A DNA stretch of 49,032 nucleotides from Streptomyces lycii (GCF_009735685.1 NZ_WHPN01000403.1:1-49032); one strand, 5' to 3'. Numbered from the stretch's first letter, positions 33,193 through 41,865 are shown. Numbers and translations are program-made. Notes: generated by a model from the letters alone, not told the origin.

Positions 33193-35004
33193 ATGGCCAG
33201 GGAATTCCAGCGCGGCCACAAGGCCAAGATCAGTGACCTGACGGCGGGAACGGATCTGTACGTCGGCGTGCAGATGACCGGACCCGGACTGTCCTTCGAC
33301 ATCAGCTGCTTCGGACTGGACGCGGACGAGCGGCTGTCCGACGACCGGTACTTCATCTTCTTCAACCAGCCGAAATCCCCCGAGGAATCCGTCCAGTTGC
33401 TCGGCCCGCAGGCCGGTGACACCGAGTCCTTCCGGGTCACGCTCGACCGCGTCCCGCCGGGCATCCAGAAGCTGTCCTTCACCGCGACCCTCGACGGCGC
33501 CGGCCAGATGTCGCAGGCCGGCCCGGGCTACATCCGTATCGTCGCGGGCGGCGAGGAGGTCGCGCGCTACGCGTTCAGCGGCTCCGAGTTCAGCACGGAG
33601 CGCGCCGTGATGCTCGGCGACTTCTACCTCAAGGACGTCTGGCGGTTCGCCGCTGTCGGCCAGGGGTTCGACGGCGGGCTCGACGCGCTGCTGCAGAACT
33701 TCGGCGGTGAGGTGCTGGAGGAGGAGGCCCCGCAGGCCGCGGCCCCGCAGCAGTCCGGCGCGCCCGGCTTCGCCCCGCCGGCGCAGGCGGCCGCTCCGGC
33801 CGCACCGCCCTCCTTCGCCCCTCCGGCCGCACAGACTTCACCGGCCGCACAGGCTCCTCCGGCCGCACAGACTTCACCGGCCGCACAGGCTCCTCCGGCC
33901 GCACAGACTTCACCGGCCGCACAGGCTCCTCCGGCCGCACCGGCCCCGACGCCCGCGGCCCCCGCCCCGGCCCCGCAGTCCCCGGTGCCGCAGGCCCCCG
34001 CCCCGCAGCCCGCACAGGGCTTCGCGCCGCCCCCGCCGGGCACTCCGCAGGCTCCGCCGCAGACCCACGCGGCGCCGACGATCGCCGCCCCGATGGCGCC
34101 GCCCGGCGGCCCCGTGCCACCCCCTGCCCAGCCCGGCCCGCCCGGTCCGCTGCCGCCGCCGAGCGCCCCCAATCCGTACGCCCCCCAGGGCCAGCAGCCG
34201 CCCGGCCCGATGCAGCCACCGGGGCAGATGCAGCCGCCCGGCCCGATGCAGCCGCCGGGCGGAGGCCCCCCGTCGCCGTACGGCGCGCCGGGGCAGGTCC
34301 CCGGTCAGCCCGGCCCGTACGGAGTCCCGCAGGCCGCCGGCCCGCCCGGTCTCGGGGCGGCCCTGCAGAAGTACCGCGAGGCGCCGACCGGACAGCGCTG
34401 GACCCTGCAGAACCAGCAGCTCGTGCGCATCGACCTCGGCGCCGACGGCCAGCCCGTGCTCGCCCGCCAGGGCAGCATGGTGCTCTACCAGGGCAAGGTC
34501 GACTTCAGCTACAAGGGCGCCGGCTTCAGCGGCCGCGTCGTCGGCAACGCCACCGGCCAGGAGATGCAGCTGATGCGCTGCACCGGCCGCGGCCAGGTCT
34601 TCCTCGCCGAGAACGGTGCGCAGATCCACCCGATCGAGCTCCAGGGCGACGCGATCTGCGTCTCCGCCGAGAACGTCCTGGCGTTCGACGAGTCGCTCCA
34701 GCACGAGGTGCGCCGCGTCGAGGGGCACGGCATCCCGGGCGGCGCGCTGTTCACCATGCAGTTCCAGGGCACGGGCACGGTCGTCGTGAAGACCCAGGGC
34801 GTGCCCGTCGTCCTGCCGGTGACCCCGACGACGTTCGCCGACAGCAACGCGATCGTCGCCTGGTCCGCCGCCGCACAGGTGATCATCTCCAGCCAGGTGC
34901 GGCTGCGCCGGAACGCCTATCCCGGCCACAGCGGGGAGACCGTGAACCTCCAGTTCCGCGGGGCGCCCGGCAACTTCATCGTCGTCCAGCCGTACGAGGT
35001 CTGA
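33193..35004 (+). CDS. TerD domain-AIM24 domain fusion protein
   Basis: A 603-residue two-domain protein. Residues 1 to about 185 form a TerD-type tellurium-resistance/calcium-binding stress domain (VGVQMTGPGLSFDISCFGLD, FFNQPKSPEESVQLLG, GEEVARYAF). Residues about 186-390 are a Pro/Ala/Gln/Gly linker that includes three perfect 12-residue repeats (TSPAAQAPPAAQ). Residues about 395-603 form an AIM24-type beta domain (RQGSMVLYQGKVDFSYKGAG, then LMRCTGRGQVFLAENG, ending NFIVVQPYEV). It heads a tight operon with two single-domain AIM24 paralogues. TerD proteins are linked to envelope stress and tellurite response; AIM24 was first named in mitochondria. How they act together in bacteria is not established. 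No signal peptide is present. Confidence 0.85.
   Translation: MAREFQRGHKAKISDLTAGTDLYVGVQMTGPGLSFDISCFGLDADERLSDDRYFIFFNQPKSPEESVQLLGPQAGDTESFRVTLDRVPPGIQKLSFTATLDGAGQMSQAGPGYIRIVAGGEEVARYAFSGSEFSTERAVMLGDFYLKDVWRFAAVGQGFDGGLDALLQNFGGEVLEEEAPQAAAPQQSGAPGFAPPAQAAAPAAPPSFAPPAAQTSPAAQAPPAAQTSPAAQAPPAAQTSPAAQAPPAAPAPTPAAPAPAPQSPVPQAPAPQPAQGFAPPPPGTPQAPPQTHAAPTIAAPMAPPGGPVPPPAQPGPPGPLPPPSAPNPYAPQGQQPPGPMQPPGQMQPPGPMQPPGGGPPSPYGAPGQVPGQPGPYGVPQAAGPPGLGAALQKYREAPTGQRWTLQNQQLVRIDLGADGQPVLARQGSMVLYQGKVDFSYKGAGFSGRVVGNATGQEMQLMRCTGRGQVFLAENGAQIHPIELQGDAICVSAENVLAFDESLQHEVRRVEGHGIPGGALFTMQFQGTGTVVVKTQGVPVVLPVTPTTFADSNAIVAWSAAAQVIISSQVRLRRNAYPGHSGETVNLQFRGAPGNFIVVQPYEV
33822..33942 (+). repeat. In-frame 36-bp repeat in the TerD-AIM24 linker
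   Basis: A perfect 36-bp unit occurs three times (phase marked by ACTTCA at 33835, 33871 and 33907), coding for 12 residues each. The length is a multiple of three, so copy number changes would alter linker length without breaking the frame. Confidence 0.92.
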
Positions 35005-35015
35005 GGGAGCCCGTG

Positions 35016-35699
35016 ATGGACCAGCACATGATCTCGGGCTACGCCCCGACCCCGATCGCCGCCCGCATGGAGAACCACGGGCCCAGCATGCTCAAGGTCG
35101 CCATGCAGAGCGGCCAGGACGTCTTCGCCCGTACCGGCTCCATGGTCGCGTACGAGGGCTTCGTCCAGTACGAGCCGAACCCGCCCGCCGTCCGCCAGAT
35201 GGCCTCGCAGTGGCTCACCGGCGAGGGCGCGCCGCTGATGAAGTGCAGCGGAGACGGTCTGCTGTATCTCGCCGACTACGGCGCGGACGTCGTCTGCGTC
35301 AATCTCGACAACGAGGCGCTGTCGGTCAACGGCACCAACCTGCTCGCCTTCGACGCCCACCTCCAGTGGGGCGTCCAGCGCGTCAAGGGCATGGCCAAGT
35401 TCGCCGGCCAGGGCCTGTTCAACGTGGGCATCACGGGCACCGGCTGGGTCGCGCTGACCTCCCGCGGCACCCCGATCGTCGTCGACTGCGGACGCGGCGA
35501 GGACGAGACGTATGTGGACCCGGACGCGCTCGTCGCCTGGTCCAGCGGGCTGAAGATGAAGGGGAAGCGCAGCTTCAAGGCGTCCTCCATGATCGGCCGG
35601 GGCAGCGGCGAGGCCTACCAGCTCGGCTTCTCCGGCCAGGGGTTCGTCGTCGTACAGCCCAGCGAGGACAGCACCGACCGGCTCCGGGCCCGGGGCTGA
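35016..35699 (+). CDS. AIM24-family protein (first paralogue)
   Basis: A single-domain AIM24 protein of about 227 residues. Seen: ARTGSMVAYEGFVQYEP, LMKCSGDGLLYLADYGADVV, the VNGTNLLAFDAHLQW strand pair and the C-terminal GFVVVQPSEDS, all shared with the fusion protein and the next gene. ATG 35016 has GAGGGAG upstream; the adjacent GTG 35013 is equally possible. The gap to the fusion gene is 11 nt and to the next gene 16 nt, so the three are one operon. The function is unknown. The fold is a beta-rich self-assembling type related to TRAP-like/AIM24 proteins; this is family knowledge, not visible here. Confidence 0.85.
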   Translation: MDQHMISGYAPTPIAARMENHGPSMLKVAMQSGQDVFARTGSMVAYEGFVQYEPNPPAVRQMASQWLTGEGAPLMKCSGDGLLYLADYGADVVCVNLDNEALSVNGTNLLAFDAHLQWGVQRVKGMAKFAGQGLFNVGITGTGWVALTSRGTPIVVDCGRGEDETYVDPDALVAWSSGLKMKGKRSFKASSMIGRGSGEAYQLGFSGQGFVVVQPSEDSTDRLRARG

Positions 35700-35715
35700 G
35701 GGGGATCGAAGACAG

Positions 35716-36477
35716 ATGCAGAGTCCGCTTTTCGGCTACACCGAGAACCAGACGCAGGAGCGCTACGCCCTGCAGAACCCGCAGCTGCTGCGGGTCGGCC
35801 TCACCGGGCACGACGACGTCCTGGCCCGCAAGGGCAGCATGGTCGCGTACCAGGGCATGCTGGAGTTCGACGGCGAGTACCAGACCCAGGGGCAGCGCCG
35901 CGCCCGCGCCAACACCGGCGAGGGTCTGGACCTGATGCGCTGCTCCGGGCAGGGCACGGTCTATCTGGCCAACCTCGCCCAGTACGTCCACGTCATGGAC
36001 GTGGACCACGAGGGACTGACGGTCGACAGTGCCTACGTCCTCGCGCTCGACTCCACGCTGCACTGGGAGACGATCGCCGTCGACAGCCAGTTCGGCGTGT
36101 CCGGCTCCGGCGCCTACAACCTCCAGATCTCCGGCCAGGGCAAGGTCGCGCTGATGACCTCGGGCAAGCCGCTGATGATGGAGGTCACGCCGGAGAAGTA
36201 CGTCAACGCCGACGCGGACGCGGTGGTCGCCTGGTCGACCTCGCTGCGCGTCCAGATGCAGGCGCAGACGCACTCCTCCGGGGTCTTCCGGCGGCGTGGC
36301 AACACCGGTGAGGGCTGGGAGCTGAGCTTCCTCGGCCAGGGGTACGCGCTGGTCCAGCCCAGCGAGCTGCTGCCCCCGCAGAACGCCGTGATCGGCTCGG
36401 GCGTGCGCGCCCAGTACGGCATGGGGGCACAGGGCGCCCACGGCCAGAACCAGGGCAACATCTGGAACAACCGTTAG
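35716..36477 (+). CDS. AIM24-family protein (second paralogue)
   Basis: A 253-residue AIM24 protein. Seen: ALQNPQLLRVGLTGHDDVLA, ARKGSMVAYQGMLEF, LMRCSGQGTVYLANLAQYV, YVLALDSTLHWE and ALVQPSELLPP. It is closest in layout to the AIM24 half of the fusion protein, where LQNQQLVRIDLGADGQPVLA occupies the same place. The C-terminus is a Gly/Gln/Asn-rich tail ending in NNR. It is the last gene of the operon. Downstream the chromosome is broken by a transposase remnant, so an operon extension cannot be excluded. Confidence 0.85.
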   Translation: MQSPLFGYTENQTQERYALQNPQLLRVGLTGHDDVLARKGSMVAYQGMLEFDGEYQTQGQRRARANTGEGLDLMRCSGQGTVYLANLAQYVHVMDVDHEGLTVDSAYVLALDSTLHWETIAVDSQFGVSGSGAYNLQISGQGKVALMTSGKPLMMEVTPEKYVNADADAVVAWSTSLRVQMQAQTHSSGVFRRRGNTGEGWELSFLGQGYALVQPSELLPPQNAVIGSGVRAQYGMGAQGAHGQNQGNIWNNR

Positions 36478-36639
36478 GAGCGTGGGTCGGCAGGGAGCAA
36501 GCCGCCGAGGGCCGGCGGTCGGGTCTCCGGCGGCCCGGGGCTGTCGGCGGTGCCGGGGTCGGTGCGGGGCGTGGTTGCTGCGGAGGGTGCTGCTGCCGCC
36601 CGGGCGCTCAGGCCCGGGTGGCGGCCGGTCCGGGGGTTC

Positions 36640-37235
36640 CGACCTGCCCGAAGATCTTTCGCGGGTTGTGGCAACCGGCGACCAGCCGCCATTCGGCGCG
36701 GGCTCCTGCTTCGCCGCGCAGCAGGAGTCTGCGGCCGTCTCGGCAGGTCATGATCGGTCATGATCTGCCCGAAGACGGGTTCGACGATGGCTCTGCGCTG
36801 GGCGTAGGCGGCGTCCGGGTTTGGTGAGCGGTTTGCGGGACATGCGCTCGCATGGCGTGGCGTCGGCGGGGATTCGTCCGCGCGGAGCGGGGCTGACGCG
36901 TCCGTCGTGGGACGGGCGGCCGGTGGCCATGAAGGTGCCGGTGCCGTGTCCTCCTTGCGCTCGGATGCGGCCTGAAGGTCCGCCTCGGAGCAGCAGCCCG
37001 CGTCGAGGAGCGCCTGACGTGCGTGGGTTCCGGTGTTCGCGGCGGGATTGGCCGAGCAGGCCGGTGCACTCGCGCTCGACCGCCCGCGACGAGCGCACTC
37101 CGGTGGTGTGCCCGTAGGTCAGTAGCCGGACCCTCAACCGCGGGTCATACGGCGGGAGCCTGCGCTTCTCGGCGCAGGACGCCAGGACCGGGCCCAGGTC
37201 GAACACCTCGTCGAGCAGTTGCTGCGAATCGGGCT
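36640..37235 (-). pseudogene. Decayed IS1182-like transposase
   Basis: On the minus strand an N-terminal piece (VFDLGPVLASCAEKRRLPPY, then DPRLRVRLLTYGHTTGVRSS and RAVERE) resembles the DUF772 start of IS1182-family transposases. It continues after a large deletion into a C-terminal piece (GTGTFMATGR, APRGRIPADATPCERMSRK) and, after a frameshift near 36790, into RRAIVEPVFGQI in another frame. The conserved middle with the catalytic acidic residues is missing, so it cannot be active. No clear terminal inverted repeats or target duplication are seen. The edges are approximate. It separates the AIM24 operon from the GNAT gene. Confidence 0.75.
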
Positions 37236-37288
37236 ACCGGAATTGTCCGTATGGAAGATCACGAACTGAGGGGGGGACGGCGTCGGGA

Positions 37289-37888
37289 TCAACCGCCTGA
37301 TCGACTGCCAAGATCCGCGGACAGCGCCGCGTAGATGTACTCGCTGCCCCAGCGATCCCCGTCGAGGTCGTTCTCGACCAGGTGCGCCTCCCGGCGCATC
37401 CCGAGGCGCTCACAGACCCGCACAGATCCGGTGTTCTCCACATCCAGCCGTGCGTAGAGCCGGTGCACGCCCAGTGTGTCGAAGGCAAACCCGGCCAGCG
37501 CCGCGGCCGCCTCGGTCGCGTAGCCGTGCCCCTGGTGACCTGGGGCGAGAGTCCAGCCGATCTCGGCCTGGGCGGCGCGGGCATCGGCCAGGGTGAGGCT
37601 CACCTCGCCAAGGACGCCGGGCTCATCGCGTCGGCAGACAGCGAGCGCCAGCTTGTCCCCGTCGGCGCGCCAGGCCGTCTGCGCCGCGCGCTCGGCGGCA
37701 ACCTGCTCGCTGCGCTCACGCGTGTGCGCCGGCCGGTACAAGTAGCGCGCCACGCTCGGCAGGCTCTGGTAGGCGTACAGGGCGTCGGCGTCGGCGGGAG
37801 TGAACAGACGCAGTGACAACCGGGCCGTGGTCAACGGCAGCAGCGAGGCGACGTCCACGCGGGCCTCCGGGACGCGGATGTGGATCAC
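37289..37888 (-). CDS. GNAT-family N-acetyltransferase (RimJ/RimL-like)
   Basis: A GNAT acetyltransferase of about 199 residues. Seen: LTTARLSLRLFTPADADALY at the start of the fold, GEVSLTLADARAAQAEIGW, the acetyl-CoA loop GHQGHGYATEAAAALAGFAF, and the C-terminal YARLDVENTGSVRVCERLGM strand-helix pair. The RimJ/RimL type acetylates protein N-termini or small amines; the substrate is not visible. The start is uncertain: GTG 37888 (VIHIRVPEARVD) fits the usual N-terminus, while ATG 37909 is the next candidate. Neither has a strong ribosome binding site. It lies directly beside the transposase remnant, so its neighbourhood may be rearranged. Confidence 0.82.
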   Translation of the reverse strand: MIHIRVPEARVDVASLLPLTTARLSLRLFTPADADALYAYQSLPSVARYLYRPAHTRERSEQVAAERAAQTAWRADGDKLALAVCRRDEPGVLGEVSLTLADARAAQAEIGWTLAPGHQGHGYATEAAAALAGFAFDTLGVHRLYARLDVENTGSVRVCERLGMRREAHLVENDLDGDRWGSEYIYAALSADLGSRSGG

Positions 37889-38042
37889 ATTGCGGACTGA
37901 TTTTGGCATCACGGCTGCCCGGCAGCCACGCCTTTTCAGAGCAGCGCTCGGCAGCTTCAAGAGCAGCGCTCGACAGCCGCACTTCACCACGAGGCGCGGC
38001 GTTCCAGGAGTTGTTCACCGACCCACGCTCCTGGCCGGCGCC

Positions 38043-38111
38043 CGGTCCCGCGACGGGACCGGGAGCGGGGTACGGCCTGCCGCCGGGGTGCCGGCGGCAG
38101 GCCGTACCCCG
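38043..38111. terminator. Twin hairpins in the GNAT-Nudix gap
   Basis: An 8-bp hairpin (38043-38050/38054-38061) is followed at once by a perfect 21-bp stem (38066-38086/38091-38111) with a GGTG loop. Neither has a U-tract. They lie upstream of the GNAT start and downstream of nothing obvious on the plus strand, so they may insulate or be remnants. The 563-bp gap 37910-38472 contains no supported gene. Confidence 0.6.
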
Positions 38112-38290
38112 TGGCCGCCACTTCTTCCGGCGCGGCGGCGTGGCTCTGTGGTGCCGCTTCCCGCGGCCGGACGAGGCCGTTCTCCTGACGCGGGCGGGGT
38201 CGTTCGCTGTGGCAGGACCTGTCGGCCGTGGCGGGACGGGACGGGAACCGTTCCCGTACGGATGCCCCGGACAACCCGGATGACCCGGCG

Positions 38291-38344
38291 CCCCGTACGG
38301 CAGTCGCGCCCCGTACGGCAGTCGCGCGCCGTACGGCAGTCCAC
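38291..38344. repeat. 18-bp tandem repeat (CCGTACGGCAGTCGCG)
   Basis: Three copies of an 18-bp unit (CCCCGTACGGCAGTCGCG) run at 38291-38308, 38309-38326 and 38327-38344, the last with changes. CGTACG and GTACGACACTCCCC variants continue to about 38410. Confidence 0.8.
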
Positions 38345-38439
38345 GGGGCTCACGACACTCCCCGCCCGTACGACACTCCCCGAGCCGTACGGCAGTCCCC
38401 TCCCGTACGGACGGCCCAGGCACTCCGAGTGGGAAGGCC

Positions 38440-38463
38440 GCGGCCCCGTCCGGAAGGGGCCGC
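38440..38463 (-). terminator. Hairpin after the zincin-Nudix operon
   Basis: Arms 38440-38447 (GCGGCCCC) and 38456-38463 (GGGGCCGC) are perfect complements, 10 nt downstream of the Nudix gene stop on the minus strand. Confidence 0.55.
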
Positions 38464-38472
38464 CGTCCTCCC

Positions 38473-39015
38473 TCAGAGCCGCGCGCGGGTCCGTGCGGCC
38501 AGGGCGACCACCGAGGCGTCGGCCACGGCGGGCAGCTCGTCCCAGCCGAACCAGCCCAGGTCCAGCGATTCCTCGCTGACCACCGGAGCCACCCCGGCCG
38601 GGGCGAGCGCGGCGTACTGCACGTCCAGATGCCAGGCGCAGGGCGTGAGGTGCCGGTCGAGCCTGACCGGCCCGCCGGGCAGCAGCTCCAGCCCGGCGAT
38701 CCCGGACTCCTCGGTGGCCTCGCGCAGCGCCGCCTCCGCGAGGGTGGTGTCCTCGGGCTCACAGTGCCCGCCGGTCTGGAGCCACTGCTCCAGCTTGCGG
38801 TGCAGGGTCAGCAGGGCCCGGCCCGCGACCGGATCGACGATCAGCGCGCTCGCCGTCAGATGACCCTCCCGGCAGGACTTCCACATCCCGTCGGGGCGGG
38901 ACGCCAGATGGTCCAGATAGCCGGCCCGCAGCTCCTCCTGGGCCCGGTCCGCGCCGGACGGCTCCGGCGGCATCCACTCCTTCAGTACGCGTACGGCGTC
39001 CTCGTGCAGGCTCAC
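38473..39015 (-). CDS. Nudix hydrolase
   Basis: A 180-residue Nudix protein. Seen: ALLTLHRKLEQWLQTGGHCE leading into the Nudix box, with the metal-binding helix REATEESGI at 98-106. The loop between the box glycine and the helix is one residue longer than the G-x5-E-x7-RE consensus, as in a common GGHxEPxD subgroup. CAWHLDVQYA and LGWFGWDELP follow. The substrate cannot be told. GTG 39015 overlaps the stop of the zincin-like gene as GTGA, so both are translated from one message. A hairpin lies 10 nt downstream. Confidence 0.85.
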   Translation of the reverse strand: MSLHEDAVRVLKEWMPPEPSGADRAQEELRAGYLDHLASRPDGMWKSCREGHLTASALIVDPVAGRALLTLHRKLEQWLQTGGHCEPEDTTLAEAALREATEESGIAGLELLPGGPVRLDRHLTPCAWHLDVQYAALAPAGVAPVVSEESLDLGWFGWDELPAVADASVVALAARTRARL

Positions 39016-40562
39016 CGGCCGTCGTCGCCCTTGCTTCCGCCGTCCCCGTCCCCGTCCGCGCTGCCGCCACCGTCACCGGAACCACCGCTGCCGCCGGACG
39101 GGCCCGTGCCGCCCTCCGTGCCGCTGTCCGTACCGTCCCGGCCCGGCTGCTTCTTGTCCGGTGCGTGGCCGTCCGGTGCGGGACCGGACGCGCCGCCGCT
39201 CGCGGCCTCACCGAGCATCTTGTCCAGCTCGGAGAAGTCCGGCTGCTCGCGGTGCACGAACCCGTCCGGGTCGTCCAGGTCCTCGGCCGTCGGCAGCATG
39301 TCGGGGTGCTCCCACAGCCCGTCCCGGCCGTCGAGCCCCCGGGCGTCGGTGAGCGACGCCCACAGCCGCGAGGCGTCCCGCAGCCGCCGGGGCCGCAGCT
39401 CCAGCCCGATCAGGGTCGCGAAGGTCTGCTCCGCGGGACCGCCGGAGGCCCGGCGGCGGCGCAGCGCCTCGCGCAGCGCGCCGGCGGACGGCAGATGCGG
39501 GGCGGCCGCCGCGTGCACGACGGCGTCGACCCAGCCCTCGACCAGCGCGAGCGCCGTCTCCAGCCGGGCCAGCGCCGCCTTCTGCTGAGGCGAGTCCTCC
39601 GGCTGGAACATGCCCTGCTGGAGCGCGTCCTGCAACTGCTCCGGGTGCGTCGGGTCGAGCTGGCCGACGACGTCCTCCAGCTTGGCCGTGTCCACCTTGA
39701 TGCCGCGGGCGTACCCCTCGACCGCGCCGAAGAGATGGGACTTCAGCCACGGCACGTGGGCGAAGAGCCGCTGGTGGGCGGCCTCGCGCAGCGCCAGATA
39801 CAGCCGGACCTCGTCCAGCGGCACGCCCAGGTCCTTGCCGAAGACGGAGATGTTCAGCGGCAGCAGCGCGGCCTTGCGGGGCGGGCCCAGCGGCAGCCCG
39901 ATGTCCGTGGAGCCGACGACCTCGCCGGCCAGCATGCCGACGGCCTGCCCGATCTGGGTGCCGAACATGGCGCCGCCCATGGAGCGCATCATCCCGAGCA
40001 GCGGGCCGGCCATGGCCTGCATCTCCTCGGGCAGCACGTCCCCCATGGCCGCGCCGACCCGCTCGGCGACCGGGTCCACCAGGTCCTTCCACACCGGGAG
40101 CGTCGCCTCGACCCACTCGGCGCGGCTCCAGGCGACCGCGGAGTTCGCCCCGGACGGCAGCGACGTCACCCCGTCCAGCCACAGGTCGGCCAGCCGTACG
40201 GCCTCCTCCACCGCGGCCCGCTCGGACGGTGAGACGCTGGCGTCCTTCGTCCCCTCACCGGCACCGCCGGACGGGACCGTGCCCTGCGCGACGGTCTGCC
40301 GGGCGATGTCCTTGGCCATGTCCCAGTTCACCGGGCCGCCCTCGTACGAGAGCATCTGGCCGAGCTGCTGGAAGGCGGCGCCCAGGTCGTTGGGGTTCAG
40401 GGAACCGAACATCGCGGCGAGCGGATTGTCCCCGCTGCCGCCGCCGAACCCGAACGGATTCGCCGGACCCTGTCCACCGGGCTGGTCGCCCTTCTTCCTG
40501 CCGTTGTCGCCGTCCTCCGGCTCCTCCGGCGGAAGGCCGAATCCGAATGGGTTGTCACTCAC
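39012..40562 (-). CDS. Zincin-like metallopeptidase family (DUF2342/PF10103)
   Basis: A 516-residue actinobacterial zincin_2 protein. Seen: an N-terminal Gly/Asn/Phe-rich segment with two NPFGFG repeats, the GGPVNWDMAKDIARQ segment, MRSMGGAMFGTQIGQAVGML, and LALREAAHQRLFAHVPWLKS at about 256-274, the family's putative metal site. The expected HExxH reads REAAH here (Glu260, His263), lacking the first histidine, so peptidase activity is uncertain. The last ~60 residues are a Gly/Ser/Asp-rich tail (SGGSGGSGDGGGSADGDGD). There is no signal peptide. The gene is coupled to the Nudix hydrolase by a four-base overlap. It is divergent from the SDR-family gene, with 193 bp between the starts. Confidence 0.8.
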   Translation of the reverse strand: MSDNPFGFGLPPEEPEDGDNGRKKGDQPGGQGPANPFGFGGGSGDNPLAAMFGSLNPNDLGAAFQQLGQMLSYEGGPVNWDMAKDIARQTVAQGTVPSGGAGEGTKDASVSPSERAAVEEAVRLADLWLDGVTSLPSGANSAVAWSRAEWVEATLPVWKDLVDPVAERVGAAMGDVLPEEMQAMAGPLLGMMRSMGGAMFGTQIGQAVGMLAGEVVGSTDIGLPLGPPRKAALLPLNISVFGKDLGVPLDEVRLYLALREAAHQRLFAHVPWLKSHLFGAVEGYARGIKVDTAKLEDVVGQLDPTHPEQLQDALQQGMFQPEDSPQQKAALARLETALALVEGWVDAVVHAAAAPHLPSAGALREALRRRRASGGPAEQTFATLIGLELRPRRLRDASRLWASLTDARGLDGRDGLWEHPDMLPTAEDLDDPDGFVHREQPDFSELDKMLGEAASGGASGPAPDGHAPDKKQPGRDGTDSGTEGGTGPSGGSGGSGDGGGSADGDGDGGSKGDDGR

Positions 40563-40755
40563 GGGTTTCCTCGGCTCGTAGGGCCGCCGACCGGGGCCGG
40601 CGGCGACTGCCCGACTTCACCACCCAGCGTAGACACCCCGCCCGCATCCGGGCTCGGTGCTCCGCCCGGCGGTCGGCTGCGGCAGGATGGATGCCACCTG
40701 GACCGTACGCTCACGTCACGTACGCACGTACGCAGACAACCGCTGGAGACGCCCG

Positions 40756-41865
40756 GTGAGTTCCCCAGACCCACAAGTTCGCGCAGCGCGAAACATTTCG
40801 GCAGCGCCCGGACGGCGGCCCGTCGTCGCCGTGACCGGTGCCGCCTCGGGCGTGGGAGCCCTGCTCACGCAGCGGCTCGCGGAGTCCGACGAGATCAAGC
40901 ACGTCATCGCCATCGACGAGCGGCAGGGGGATGTCTCGGAGGCGCAGTGGCACGTCCTCGACGTCCGCGACCCGCTCATCGCCGGAAAGCTCAAGGGCGC
41001 CGACGTGGTGGTGCACCTCGCGCTCGACCTCGACCTGGAGACCGACGCCGCGGCCCGCTCGGCCTACAACGTGCGCGGCACGCAGACCGTCCTGACCGCC
41101 GCCGCGGCGGCCGGCGTGCACCGCGTCGTGCTGTGCACCTCGGCCATGGTCTACGGCGCCCTGCCCGACAACGACGTACCGCTCGCGGAGGACGCCGAGC
41201 TGCGCGCCACCGCGGACGCGACGGGCGTCGGCGACCTGCTGGAGATCGAACGGCTGGCGCGCCGCGCGCCGCGGGCGCACCCCGGCCTGAACGTCACGGT
41301 GCTGCGGCCCGCCGTCCTCGTCGGCGGCACCGACACCGCCCTGACCCGCTACTTCGAGTCACCGCGGCTGCTCGTCGTCGCGGGCTCCCGGCCCGCCTGG
41401 CAGTTCTGCCACGTCGAGGACCTGGTCGGGGCGCTGGAGTACGCGGCGCTGGAAAAGGTCGAGGGCGAGGCCGTGGTCGGCTGTGACGGCTGGCTGGAGC
41501 AGGAAGAGGTGGAGGAGCTGACCGGGATACGGCGGATGGAACTGCCGTCGGCGGTCGCTCTCGGCGCCGCCTCCCGGCTGCACCGGCTCGGCCTCACCCC
41601 GTCTCCGGCGGGTGACCTGGCGTACACGATGCATCCCTGGGTGGTCAGCGGCAGCCGTCTGCACGACGCGGGCTGGCGGCCCCGGTGGACGAACGAGGAG
41701 GTGCTCGCCGAGCTGCTCGACGAGGTCGCGGGCCGGCACACCGTGGCGGGCCGCAGGCTGGGCCGCAAGGACGCCACCACGCTCGGAGCGGCCGGGGCGA
41801 CGGTCGCCCTGGTGGGTACCGCCGCGCTGGTGCGCCGGGCCCGCAAGGCACGCCGGAGGATCTGA
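40756..41865 (+). CDS. SDR-family NAD(P)-binding epimerase-like protein
   Basis: A 369-residue extended SDR/epimerase-type protein. Seen: the Rossmann motif VAVTGAASGVGALLTQRLAE near 26-45, DVVVHLALDLDLE, VVLCTSAMVYGALPDND and VTVLRPAVLVGG. The usual YxxxK is not clear after AMVYG, so catalysis is uncertain. The C-terminus carries a short hydrophobic patch (AAGATVALVGTAALVRRARK) that may touch the membrane. GTG 40756 has GGAG about 8 nt upstream. A CAGGAT hexamer at 40682-40687 is a candidate -10. The direct repeat ACGTACGC lies in the leader. The substrate is unknown. Confidence 0.8.
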   Translation: MSSPDPQVRAARNISAAPGRRPVVAVTGAASGVGALLTQRLAESDEIKHVIAIDERQGDVSEAQWHVLDVRDPLIAGKLKGADVVVHLALDLDLETDAAARSAYNVRGTQTVLTAAAAAGVHRVVLCTSAMVYGALPDNDVPLAEDAELRATADATGVGDLLEIERLARRAPRAHPGLNVTVLRPAVLVGGTDTALTRYFESPRLLVVAGSRPAWQFCHVEDLVGALEYAALEKVEGEAVVGCDGWLEQEEVEELTGIRRMELPSAVALGAASRLHRLGLTPSPAGDLAYTMHPWVVSGSRLHDAGWRPRWTNEEVLAELLDEVAGRHTVAGRRLGRKDATTLGAAGATVALVGTAALVRRARKARRRI

